NCBI GenBank assembly: GCA_003344405.1
Contig: NOWV01000012.1
Span: 124,001-188,000, forward strand
DNA: 64,000 nucleotides
Origin: Trichoplax sp. H2
Taxonomy: Eukaryota > Placozoa > Uniplacotomia > Trichoplacea
Direction: 5' to 3'
Positions within the stretch are counted from its first letter, which is position 1; each line of letters begins with the position of its first letter. Below are positions 42,601 through 54,121 of the stretch, one piece after another. A model generated the notes under the pieces. The model worked only from the letters and a program-made list of their open reading frames with translations, searched no databases and was not told where the DNA came from. The translations under genes were made by a program, and so were the position numbers.

Positions 42601-45600
42601 AATTTTAGTCAACAACTGCAACACTGGTGACGACGTTAATGACGTATTTCCTTCTGAGGCAGATAACACTAGGTAAATGTTAGAAACAACCAACCTTCTA
42701 CGTTTTTTAATATTCTATGCACGATAATAAATGGATTGTACTACCTAAATGGCTTGATATATTCTTAGTGCATCTTTAGTATTACCACAATCAAAGTTGG
42801 ATGAAAACAGTATCATTACTAAACCAATGCCTGTTAGACCAAAGGACCCGTAAGTATTGAAATTATGTGATTATTAATTTGTCTAGTTTTTGATGCGTGT
42901 ATAAGCTTAAAGGTTTTTTTCATTACATTTTTTTTGATTTGTTCGATTGTAATTCTTAATAGTCAAGTTTTCGCGTCTACTCCGGCTGTTGAACAATTCC
43001 TAAATAAGGGACCTGATCAGGATCTATCCAATTTTACTCCTGAAGGGAATGATGCTACTCCTAAAACGTAACTATATTTTATTAGTTGTTACCCTGCCAC
43101 GATTAACCACCTTGTAGATGTATGTAAGATGTGTTCATCTATTGCAATTTAACACTAATTGACTAATTTTAATCTATAAGCAATGGTTCTAGGCATATTT
43201 CGGAAGCTACCTTGGTTCAATTATCTAAAGAAGGATACTACACAATACCTCATATAGATGAGATTAATGAAATTGCAAGGACTAAGGAACGAGTTATATT
43301 GCCTACCTTCACCGTAGGACGCGAAGGTTTTGGAAGTGTATACTACGATACTCCAACAGATGTTACTGGTTTGGATCTGGATGATATCGGTATTTCTAGA
43401 ATCGATTTAGGTTATGTACAATAGAAGTATTGATGGAGAAACTTATTATCTAATAAACTATCGTTACCCCGTAGTTGAATTCCGCTTTCAAGAAGTTTCT
43501 ATCTATCCGGATGAAAGTTTAAAACCTCCAAACGGCACTCGCCTTAATAAGCCAGCAATTGTAACACTGCTAGCGGTTTGGCCAGGAGATAAGAAAAATC
43601 GTGATCCTATAATAGATCCGAAAAGGCTACAATTAATGGGATACGCTAAGAGGTTACGTAGGATAACATCAAGAATGGGAGCAACATTTATCGATTACAA
43701 GCCTGATAATGGAGCTTGGCAGTTCCGGGTATGAAATTCACTGGCAATAACAATTAATTATTGAGAATTAGACCTAATTCTCTTTTAATTATGTCTACTT
43801 TGTAATAGGTTGAACATTTTTCGAAGTATGGTCTCAAAACGGACGAAGATGAAGATTCTTCTCCTTCACAAAACTCAAATACGCAGAAGACACAGCATCT
43901 AAAAACAGTACTTTCATATTACAATCTAATTATAAAATACTTAAATACCGTTATTTTTAAAACATGATTTCTATAATGTAGTTTTACATGTACCTTGAAC
44001 GTTGTTACTGTAGAACAACTCATACTGGTTTTGATATGATGTTTTAAATAATTGGCTGATTTGGATGAACTTGCTTGATAAAAGCAGTTATCGTACTACT
44101 ACATAACAAACTAGATGTAATACCCGTGATTGTAATGACTATTGTGCATAGCTAATAAATAAATTAATCTTCTTCCGTTTTAGCAAAAACTCTTGGAAGC
44201 GGAGCATCGGAAGTTATGGTCCACAGCTGACACCGATGAAGACAGCCCTATGGAAATTAACGATGATGAAGCTATGTCAGATAGTGAAGAATTGAATTCT
44301 AATAATGATCTCGATAGCATTGACAGCCAAAGTACACGAAATCAGGTAAATGAGAGTAAATGAGATTTTAAGTACATTTTTCATTTAATTAATGATGCAT
44401 CCATAACTCTCAAGTGCAGTGTCTTTTTCTCACGATTAACGCTTTTCTTTCTGTTCCTTTTAAATAATATATAATCAATAGGACGAAGACGCTGTTTACT
44501 CAAATTTAACGCTAGATACCAGACGTATACAAGTAATGAAAGCTTCTTTTTTCCGCGAAAACGTAGAGGAGAATAAAGATGATTATAAAGGACAACCGGT
44601 TTCTGGCAAGCGTATCAAATCTTCAGCTACCGATAACGTTGACTTACTTCGTATTAAGCGCTTTCATAAAGGTGATTTCCTTTGCATTTTACCTAGACAT
44701 TTATAAACATACGTAGCTTTTGCAGGTATTGATATTTGCGAAGCATTTTGCAAAATTAGTAACAGTATTGTACTTTTTGTTAGCAGTCTCTTCAAAATCC
44801 ACTACTATGCCAATTAGTGGATCAAATGAATTAGTGCTGACGCCTAGAAAATCTATGATTAGAGTTGGTAACAATGCAACCAATCTTCTTGGTGTATCGT
44901 CTGTAGAAAAATCTGCAACCTTAGGTATCGACGATTACAATGTATATAGAAATTATCATCAACACTGTTTCTACAAAGTAATTCTTTGATTCTCATTGAT
45001 GCTGTTTTTGTACCCTCTATTACCAAAGATGAAGGCAATAACCGAACCAATATTGCCTCAACAGTGCTTTCTCGGTCAAGAATTGAAGCTGCTCAAGAAT
45101 TTGATCAAGATAACGCCGAGAAACGATTATTATTGCTTCCAGTTAATCAACCAAAGTTAATTTCACATAATGAATCAGTTGCTCACGGAAAGGGCCATTG
45201 CGTTATTGATGCTGCTTTGTTCCACGGACGTTCTTTTCGTGTTGGATGGGGTCCGAATTGGATGTTTGCATCCATTAATTACTGTTCACAATCTGGCAAA
45301 GACAGCAGTGAAGTCCGTGAGAGCCAGCGTATGTCGGTCGGAGCAAAAGTCCCAAACTTTAGTGAAAATTCTTCGTTTTCTGTAAATATTAAGAAATTTG
45401 AAGACGAAAAACCAAAAGTATGACCAAAGTTTCCATGGAGTATAGTTTTGGAAAATATCTATGTTTTTAACAATGTACATAGTTACATACTATATATCCT
45501 AACATTTTGTGATTTCGTATCGATTTGTTAATAGGTTGCCGTTGATCGCTTAGATATTGAATTTAATCATAGTATTTGCAATTTGGAACATGGCTGTCTT

Positions 45601-48317
45601 CCGTTGTTTTCGCCATCCCGAGGTAAAGATGCGGCACATGAATATGCCCGTCAATCTGCCACGGTTGTTGCACAAGGTATCTGATCAAAAGAGGATTAGC
45701 TCCTTTTTGTTATATATGAATATGTGAACGCAGATTCCTTATCTTATCTATAGGTGCAGAAGATAAGCAGTTACAACACGCGTCTCAAGTATGGGACTTA
45801 GTAGTTGCCTTATGGGGATTCCCCTCGAAAGCCACCCCTGATGGGAATGAATCCAGCAGTGATGAAAGTGATACTGAGATGGGTAAGAAAGTATTTTTGC
45901 CCGCTGTTTTGCATAAGTTTTAATATTTATTCGATTTTACTTAACAGAAGCAAAGAATCTGAATTCGTACGAAGAACAAAATGAAAGAAGACATGCTCTT
46001 TCCAATTGGTTTAGGCGTTCAGTTATTAATTCAAATAGTACCAAAGCTACTGCTAATGTATGATATGCCTTCATTATTAAATTGAAAATTAGTGTTAGTG
46101 CTAATTATTATTTCACTATTTCATTATATTTAGTCACCTAATATCAGTATGATCTTCGATCACTTAACTACAAAATCCATCAATGAAGCATGTAATATCT
46201 GTCATGAAATTGGAGATTATCGTCTTGCTTTACTGATTTCGCAATTGTCTGGTTCAAGAAACGTTACTGCACTTGTGTCTCGACAGTTAGACGACTGGTA
46301 TAAAAATAAGGTAAATACTGTTCTACTCTTGGAATTAGTTTAGATTTAAGAGATTTACAAATTGCTGCATAGTTGATTTATTTATTGTCTTTCCTGCAGG
46401 CCGATCAATTTATCGACCATAATAGATTAAAGATCTACGCCTTACTTGCTGGTAAAAAGCTATGGGAGACGTCGAATAAAATAAGAATATGTCCGTGTGA
46501 GGATCTAAATTGGAAGAAGGCTATGGCTCTACATATGTGGTATAATTATTTTCATTCGATTCAAATTATAAGGTTGTGCTTGTTTTCTGAGCCGATTTCT
46601 TTTTATTACGTAGGTACATACTTCCAACCACCAAATCTATTAGAGACGTTATCTCAAATTATAAAGCCGCTTATCAAGTAAGTTGTTTGCATTTTTTAAA
46701 ATAAGCGTCAAAAATCTTATGATATCCATATCGGCTTCTAGGGAGGGAATGGCTATGAAAAATACGCGAATCCTCCATTACCATTTTACATGCAAGAAAA
46801 GTTAAAGACAGATGACAATCACAAATCCATTGAGGACCTGTGCTATCATCTATTATGTTTGTATTGTGACAGGTCTCATAAACTTCAGCAAATGCTTGCC
46901 AGCAATACATTTACTCCTTTCCAGTTAGATTGCAGCCTTAGGTAAGTTTTTATGCTGTTGATAAATTTTAATTGGGTTTACTCTTAGATCAATCTAACAT
47001 CTATTCCAGTTGGCACTTATATCAGTGTTTGGTATCGTTGGAATATCATCATCTATCAGCTAAATTTGTGGCCAATCTGCATACGAATTATGCAGCGCAG
47101 CTAGAATCGTGTGGAAATTGGCATTGGGCAGTATTTGTAATGTTATTTCTAAAAGATGATCAAAGGTCTGTATCTAATACTTTCTTAAACTTTTCAACGA
47201 CCTGAAACGTAAAATAATAATTTTAACGCCCTGGCAGACGAGAAAGAGCTGTCCGCGACCTACTGAACAGGCATTGTAAATTAACCACCGTCGATGTTGC
47301 AAAAGAGAAATTTATCGAAGACAAGTTGTTAATACCGCCAGCTTGGATCCATGAAGCGAAAGCACTTCGTGCTAAGTATAATGGACTTCTAAAGGAAGAG
47401 GCTTTTCATTTGCTAAAGGCGAAGCAGTGGCAAGCAGCCCATAATGTCATTATAAATGACTTAGCTGCAGATTGTATTCTGGAAGGTAATGTACAAGTTT
47501 GTTAGCTGATCTGCTGTTATAGACTCAGCTGTACAAAGGATGATTAAATTTAGGTGACACAAAGTATCTACGTAAAATCTTGGAAGAAATCCAAGCAGAG
47601 GGTGCTGACGGTTATATTGAAAACTGGATTAATGGAGGACAAGTAATTGCAAATTTTTATCACACCTAGTCTTTAATAGGTTATCAGCCGCGATAGTCTG
47701 TAACCTTGAACTTTAATCTTCGTTAGTTATATTTAGATTATATTTTACTAAAAGAAACTGTTAATACACTCAATCTTCAGGTTAGTACAGTAGTAAGCAG
47801 GTGAAGTTGGACTTTTGAAATTAGTATTCGTATACAACTACCTAACTGTAAACTTAGAGCATAAGTTCGATCTATATTTATATGCAGAAAAATGTACAGC
47901 AGCTGTTACGAGATTGTTCGGAGATACAATTGAAATTAAATTCGCTCAAACCCGAAAATAACAAACGAAAGTAAGTAGTATATTTCCTCATTCAAATTGA
48001 CTTGGCATTCAATTAAGCCTAATTTTACGCTATATTTCTATACTCTATTTTTGAAGAGCATGCAAATTTTTTATGTCCAGTCACGTTCTAAATATTATCA
48101 ATAAATACTCCATACGCCAGGTGAGGCATCTTTAGCTCGTAGCAATCATTTTATTGTTTAATTTATCTAACCTATTTCTTTAAATTCATTAAAGCTACGT
48201 ATTAATGAATTAAAGGCAGAAGTTACAGCACCTCCATTAGTCAAGGAAGGTAATTTCTGTTGCGACTCTGACATAGCTTATTTCAGAAATATCATGAAAT
48301 CTGTTGTAAGCAACTAG
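36626..48317 (+). CDS. NUP98: Nucleoporin Nup98-Nup96 precursor
   Basis: Thirty-eight exons: 36626-36692, 37469-37504, 38773-39075, 39961-40010, 40157-40264, 40423-40558, 40638-40813, 40892-41072, 41141-41278, 41358-41613, 41713-41821, 41905-41988, 42103-42159, 42278-42376, 42449-42672, 42769-42849, 42963-43067, 43193-43389, 43475-43728, 43809-43907, 44184-44345, 44482-44671, 44784-44902, 44950-45417, 45535-45676, 45754-45882, 45948-46057, 46134-46310, 46400-46539, 46614-46677, 46742-46941, 47010-47165, 47238-47485, 47554-47642, 47727-47780, 47888-47970, 48057-48120, 48195-48317. About 1825 aa (human 1817). Seen: FG/GLFG repeats flanking a GLEBS-like Rae1-binding segment (TIKYN...QCISAMNEYIKKSPEELRYEDYMQNRKGP); the autoproteolytic domain (KEGYYTIPHIDEI...GAWQFRVEHFSKYG) with its cleavage site HF/SKYG after Phe891; then Nup96 (HGRSFRVGWGPNW, EACNICHEIGDYRLALLISQ, WIHEAKALRAKYNG). 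The products are Nup98 (mobile FG barrier and mRNA export) and Nup96 (Y-complex scaffold). Junction 44902/44950 (48-base intron) is the least certain; the C-terminal end by read-through fits in length. Confidence 0.96.
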
Positions 48318-48419
48318 AGAATTTAAAAATTCTTAGCTGACGCCATTTATACAAATAAAACTTCTTTCTTGAGTGAATGGCGCAAGCTATGTGGACAATA
48401 TTGTAAATCAAATATAAAA

Positions 48420-48425
48420 AATAAA
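48420..48425 (+). promoter_or_regulatory. Candidate polyadenylation signal for NUP98
   Basis: AATAAA 103 bases after the NUP98 stop codon, on the sense strand. In this AT-rich DNA a six-base match alone is weak evidence; position is the main support. Confidence 0.4.
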
Positions 48426-48992
48426 TTGTGCAATCTAGTCATCACCTATAGTAAGATTGTCTTTTCTACGATGTACAGATCTTGCAGTGCAATCAATTTC
48501 AAATTTATTTATAGACCAGTCCTGTAAAATATTTTCGTTTTATCACTATGAAATTCATCTTCCAGGATTCTTTAAAAGAGTTTAAAAATAATATCGACAT
48601 AAATATTTAGGATTTTCAGCAATTTTTTGATCAAATTGTCTACATTGGCTGTATTATTATAAATCTCGTGATTAACATTCTTAAGAACAATTTGCTTTGC
48701 TTAATTTCATTTTATGATAATTAACTACTACATTAATCATGTCGAAATCATTTATGCATAGGTATACATGATTTTATATATTAATAATAAATTCTCTTGA
48801 TACAATGATGTTCATTCGGTTTGTTCGATTACATTCTGTACCTCAGTTCACACTAGCTCAGATGGTAATGTTGGCTAATAACCTAGTGTAAAACATTGAT
48901 ACCAAAACTAACTCAAAAAGCATCAAACGTTATATACAAACGCAGAAATCTCTCAGTCAAAGATGCTCCATATTATACATTGTAAATGGTGT

Positions 48993-49022
48993 CCGGAAAT
49001 CCCCTATTGAGGGATTTTCCGG
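48993..49022. other. Isolated GC-rich hairpin
   Basis: CCGGAAATCCC and GGGATTTTCCGG pair as an 11-bp stem with a single bulged base and a loop of seven bases (CTATTGA). It is much more GC-rich than its surroundings. No known RNA family recognised. Confidence 0.6.
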
Positions 49023-49242
49023 TATCAGGCAGATGCCCAAACTCTATAGTACGTGTACGTATAACTAGCCTGTACAGTAAACACAGGAGTAAAAGTTTCC
49101 TTACTTTGTGTCTACGTCCTGTATAGTAGTATTATGTAAAACTTTCTAGAAACTTACACCCTGTGCTGAAGGTTAGCTGAAGGTCCTAACTGCTGTAAAT
49201 ACAGTAAAAATCATCATTTTACATGGTTATTAAGGCACCGTA

Positions 49243-49320
49243 ATGTACAGTACAGTACTGTAGACTCCTTATGATTGACCCGCAATAGCACAGTACTGTA
49301 CTGTGCGGTACAGTTTGTAC
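49243..49320. repeat. GTAC palindromes upstream of tRNA-Leu
   Basis: TGTACAGTACAGTACTGTAG at about 49242 and CACAGTACTGTACTGTGCGG with a further GTACAGTTTGTACC, ending 107 bases before the tRNA. Another ACCGTACAGTACTAC lies after it, near 49535. Confidence 0.75.
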
Positions 49321-49426
49321 CGGCACCATTGCAATAATTAATTAATTAATACTAATTAATACAAGCTAACCATTTAAAAATAGTCTATTCATTCAAGTAG
49401 TAATTTAGAGCTTGTTACGATGATAT

Positions 49427-49509
49427 GTCAGGATGGCCGAGCGGTCTAAGGCGCTGCGTTCAGGTCGCAGTCTACTCTGTAGGCGTGGGTTCGAATCCCA
49501 CTTCTGACA
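49427..49509 (+). tRNA. tRNA-Leu (anticodon CAG)
   Basis: An 83-base cloverleaf: acceptor GTCAGGA pairs with TTCTGAC (one G-T), discriminator A; A box TGGCCGAGCGG at 49434-49444; anticodon stem CTGCG/CGCAG with loop TTCAGGT, anticodon CAG at 49461-49463; extended type II variable arm, as expected for leucine; B box GGTTCGAATCC at 49488-49498. No intron, and CCA is not encoded. It reads CUG codons. Confidence 0.97.
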
Positions 49510-49516
49510 TTCATTA

Positions 49517-49524
49517 TTTTTTTT
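49517..49524 (+). terminator. RNA polymerase III terminator
   Basis: A run of eight T residues beginning 8 bases after the tRNA-Leu, the usual Pol III stop signal. Confidence 0.9.
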
Positions 49525-50461
49525 ACGGGTATCGTACCGTACAGTACTACTTAGCCCTGCTGCACTGTAACCTCAAGCTTAATTAACCCTAACTTGACCA
49601 CCAATACTCAATATTACTTTCGATACTTACAGTTGCAGATATCTACGCCATAGAGGTTAGAAAAAAATCTAGACCGCTAACTTACCCTCCTCATTATATA
49701 CAGTACATATAATTTTCAAATTGGACAAAAATTATAATAACTAATCAGTAACTCTAAAAAAATTATCTCAATTTCAGTGGATAGTGGTGACCCTGTAGCC
49801 ACTTAAATAATAATTGTAACTAATCGTAAACGCTATTTTATGGATTTTTTTACAGTATACGTACCTTAACAATCGTGATATAATATAATTTATTAAAAAC
49901 TCGAACAGAACTCTACTCCGATATTTACTGTATATCATGGAAAACTCTCACGTGTATCAGTATTTAGTGTCCAGATAGATACTATATTTTATACTTACAA
50001 TCTATAAATCACAAGCCGTTGTATCAAAATGTGCAGTACACGCATCACATGAGATAGAATTTATAAATTTATCAGCATTTATTAAACTTATTAATGCCAT
50101 TTTATTTCCGTTATACAGACGTAGTACCTATCATTATTGAACAAAACACTGGTAAGCTAAGTGGGTCAAGCAAGCTAATCCAAAAATGGGTGTAATTCAA
50201 ACTTAACTAATGCATCATAAATTAACTATTTAGCCCTTGTTCCTTCCTTTCCTGACAACAAATAGATATCTTACTAAACAATCGTTTACGAAATAGTGTT
50301 TGACATACACCTTTGCAACTGTATAACATCAATACCTTGAGCAATGATCAAAATTTTACGTATCAACAAAGTACTAAGATAGGTATAACGTAATAATTCG
50401 TTTTATGAATATCTTTTATGAGTATTTCGGTGAGATAGCTCTGCAACTACGTCAATCCCTT
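49525..50461. other. Intergenic, tRNA-Leu to ST13 3' end
   Basis: AT-rich, with no gene recognised. The right part should include the ST13 3' UTR (minus strand). Confidence 0.5.
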
Positions 50462-53400
50462 CTAATTTTGCTTTCCATATTTGCTTGCAAGTTTGTTTAT
50501 AATGTTCATTACCTTCGAATTATTTTGATATTTAGAAACATTTTGTGGATTCATGCTCACATCCTGGAACGCGGCCATAATCTCTGGATCCTGATAGTAA
50601 AATATACGAGTATTGATTACTTTATTTGCATGTAATCGAGTATAAGTATGAATACTGTCTGAATATTTTAAGAGCTAAGTTAGAAATAATACGTTTCGAG
50701 AAGTATAATGATTTACCTGAAATGCAGCGATAATCTCGGGATCATTCAACATGGCATTAATATCAGGCATCTGACCTAATTTTTTTATGAATATTCAGTT
50801 CATTAGCTAAATTGCAAGGTATATAAATCCCATACAAATCAGTAAGGCTTAAATCAGCTGTAGTAGCGAAGACTTGCACCCGCAAACGATTACAACACAA
50901 CCAACAGTAGATTATTTTGTAAACATATTGATGTTATACTATCGGACTGCAACAGTTATAAAATTCAAGATGTCATACCGGCACCAGCACCTGGCATTCC
51001 ACCAGCCCCTGGAAATCCTCCAGCACCTAATAAATTTCGAATAAAACCTTAAATTTATGTAGCTACTTAATGACTACATCGTCAAATACTGCAACAGTAA
51101 TAAAATCCAAGGCGTCGTACCGGCACCTGCACCTGGGAATCCACCAGCACCTAATAAATTTTAAAGAAATTCTAAAGTTTATGCAGCCACTTAATGAATA
51201 AATCATGAAATACTATAACAGTAACAAAATCCAAGCATCGTACTGGCACCTGCACCTGGGAATCCACCAGCCCCTGGAAATCCTCCTGCACCTAATAATT
51301 ACGAATAAAGTCCTAAATTTATGTGGCTACTCGACGGTTAAATAATGAAATATTAAGCCGAGCCTGCACCTGCTGCACCAGGGAATCCACCTACCACAAT
51401 TACAGTAAAATAATTACTATTGGAATATCCATGATGTAGATTAATATAATTTTCAGCCTTACATACCTGCTCCAGGAAATCCACCTGCACGCGAAAAGTC
51501 CGCATTAATCATTAAATGAGAATTAATAATAATCAAATTAGAAAATTATAACAATTCTACTTTACATACCAGCTCCGGGAAATCCACCAGCTCCTTAGAA
51601 TTTAGAATTAATCATTAATATAGATATCTAAATAAGAGCCAAATCATCGACACCGGAGGACTAGGTGCCAAGCAAGAATAAGCAATATCTGTATCAAACT
51701 TTAATTACCTGCTCCAGGAAATCCGCCTGGAGTCCCTGATTCTTCTTCCTTTCTTGCTCTTTCTTCCTCTTCTTTCCTAGCCTTTTCTTGAGCCTCTTGA
51801 GCCAGTCGTCTACACGATAACGACACACCAAGCGATAAATTAAAGCATATTAGACTCTCGCATAGTTGCTCAGAGACCGAAATCGTTACATAACACGACA
51901 TTTAATGACATACACTCTTTCCCTTCGTTCTTTTATTTCCTTTTCCGCCTTTCGACGTTCTATTTTACGTTGGTGCTCTTGAATGCGCTGAGCCTAGTCA
52001 ATGTAAAATATTTATTTTATTCTAGTGCAACCAAATTATTTACATGTATGCATTGTTATAGTGAATCTGTTACCACAAGTTATCAATTTACCCTTGGTTG
52101 AACATAGTTCAAGACTTCTTGAGCATCTTCACTGAAATCTATCTTGACAGAAAGTCTTAAATCTGAAGCCGATTTGTCCCATTTACCTAACATTCTGCGA
52201 TGTTATGAATTATATCATATCACTTACTAGCTTTATCGCATAATTCGTGGTTGTGAAGAAACTACAATCATTTATGTTAATAAACTACTATTTGCATAAC
52301 TTACACGTATACGAAGAGCAGTTTACCTGTAAGCGATACCTCTCCACTTGTATGCCTGGGCTGAGTCAGGATTCAATTGAATTGCTTTGTCACAATCACG
52401 AATAGCTGCGTTTGGCTTTTTCGCTTTTATATATCCTCTAAGATTGAGAGGATAAAGCTATTTGTTACTATGTTATTTCATTACTTTGCCCAGCAACACA
52501 ATTTGACATATAATTCTTACCCTGCACGCTTTGCAAATAAAGGCGCTGATTGTGGATTTAGCATTATAGCTTCTGCATAAAGTTTAATGCCTTCGTCGAT
52601 ATTTCCTAATTGTGAGATTTAAGAGTATAAATGATCAATTAACTGAGCATGTTATGTTAAATATCTTAACTCTAGTTAATCTACTAGCACAACATTATAG
52701 TACTAAAGATTGTGTAAGTCAGGAGATACCGTCAGCTAATGCAATATTTGCATTCTGTCTCTTCTCTGACGCTTCTTCTAGCATTTCCTCTGTGACCTAT
52801 AATAAAATTAGCGAAGAGTATATGCCCATATACTTGTTAAGCAAACGCTAAAATTAGCCAAGCATACATCTGCATAACCTAGTATGCCTACACAGTGCAC
52901 TATACTGCGTATTATAAAGTACTTCAGAATTGTCCGTTAACCTCTTTAGAACCATCTCCCATAGGTTGAGGAGCATCATCGTCACCTTCAATGACACCTT
53001 CCGCTTCAATATCTAAGTCACTTTCTTCACTCTCTTCTGCCGGGGCCTCCGGAGGATTCTCTGGCGGACTATTTTCTTGGCTTGACTGCGTTAACAGAAT
53101 CGACAATGATCACGGTTAATCCATAAAACAATGTCTTCCATTAAATTATCATAATAATGGTACAGCAAGTTTTTTAATCATAGAAATTACTCTCGACGCG
53201 CGTAATGCTTCAACTATTACAACTCATATTAGGCAAAAAATTTGGCATCAATCGTTTTAAAGACCATAATTGCACAAACAGTGGCAATTTCGAAACTACT
53301 GTTTATGGAAGGTAGTATTCATTCGCGACTACCACTGCTACTTTTCTTTCAAACTTTCTGGGCATAAAATAATGTAATTTGCTGATCCAACCTGGCTTTC

Positions 53401-54121
53401 CGATTCATCATCTATGCTTTCCTCGACTTTCTCTTCTTCCGGTTCAGCCGCTTCAGGAATCTTACCACCCAAGCTACAGACGTATACCAAGCATAAAGTA
53501 TAGATTTAGAAACATTCATTTACTGTTAAATAGTATTACTTACAAACGTATGCACGATGAGAAATGACCGTATGAGATTACAGTGACAGTTCCATTCTAT
53601 TTTAACATAACATAATGGAATCTGACTGTCTGAAATCGCATACAGCTGCACAGTTGCACATTATTACTATACAGCTGCAAGTGACTACATAAAATAAAAT
53701 TAATATTATCGAGGGCTAAAATGTTTTCATTTCTATAATGTACGTAGTCCTATGTTTCCGTTTAAGGGACCTGCTGGTATCACTTCCGATCTCTTCAACT
53801 GAACTCTGGAGATGTTTACACTCGATATTGGACAACTGTATAATGTATATGTGTGCCTCCACCGTAATCGAAAGTATCGACTTTTACTATACTGCATTTA
53901 CTCCAGATAAGCTGTATTGTTAATGTGTAACATCTATTTTACTACCTTATTTGAAATAAAATTAATCAAGTGTATTCATTGCAGATGTGCTTCATTATTT
54001 CTCACCTAACAATAAAATCAGCAAAAAATTTCAATTCTGGAAGGCGCAACATCGCGGGATTATTTTTGCAATGGTCAATAAATTGCTCCAAAAGTTTGAG
54101 ATGTTGGATCGAAGTTGCCAT
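50462..54121 (-). CDS. ST13: Hsc70-interacting protein HIP (ST13)
   Basis: Seventeen exons: 54121-54006, 53473-53392, 53085-52942, 52796-52730, 52605-52521, 52437-52327, 52194-52092, 51993-51914, 51809-51709, 51593-51570, 51484-51467, 51390-51370, 51291-51250, 51150-51121, 51026-50979, 50775-50717, 50590-50462; 419 aa (human 369). HIP binds the Hsc70 ATPase domain and slows ADP release. Seen: N-terminal dimerisation helix region ([20 protein letters not shown]); acidic linker with [23 protein letters not shown] repeats ([46 protein letters not shown]); charged helix ([19 protein letters not shown]); a GGFPGAG repeat tract; and a C-terminal DP domain ([32 protein letters not shown]). The repeat tract is longer than in human and built from very small exons. 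GTAC palindromes start about 200 bases upstream. Confidence 0.96.
50979..51593 (-). repeat. ST13: Microexon array in ST13 encoding GGFPGAG repeats
   Basis: Six consecutive exons of 24, 18, 21, 42, 30 and 48 bases (51593-51570, 51484-51467, 51390-51370, 51291-51250, 51150-51121, 51026-50979). Each begins with two bases completing a Gly codon and ends with the first G of the next Gly (phase 1-1), and each encodes [16 protein letters not shown] or variants. Intron sequences between them are also alike (TTTATGTAGC/ACTTAATGA, TACTGCAACAGTAATAAAAT-type), showing duplication of exon plus intron. Confidence 0.9.

Larger units (their letters stand above)
48318..49426. other. Intergenic, NUP98 3' flank to tRNA-Leu
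   Basis: Contains the probable NUP98 3' UTR with AATAAA at 48420-48425, a GC-rich hairpin at 48993-49022 and GTAC palindromes at 49243-49320. No coding region recognised. Confidence 0.55.

Noticed and set aside
46540-46681. Read-through of NUP98 exon 46400-46539 into NYFHSIQIIR and beyond
   Set aside because: Splicing at GTG/GTATAA into 46614 restores LHMWYILPTTKSIRDV, which matches Nup96; the read-through sequence does not.
48854-48866. TAGCTCAGATGGT resembles a tRNA A box
   Set aside because: No B box (GGTTCRANTCC) or acceptor-stem pairing follows at a suitable distance.
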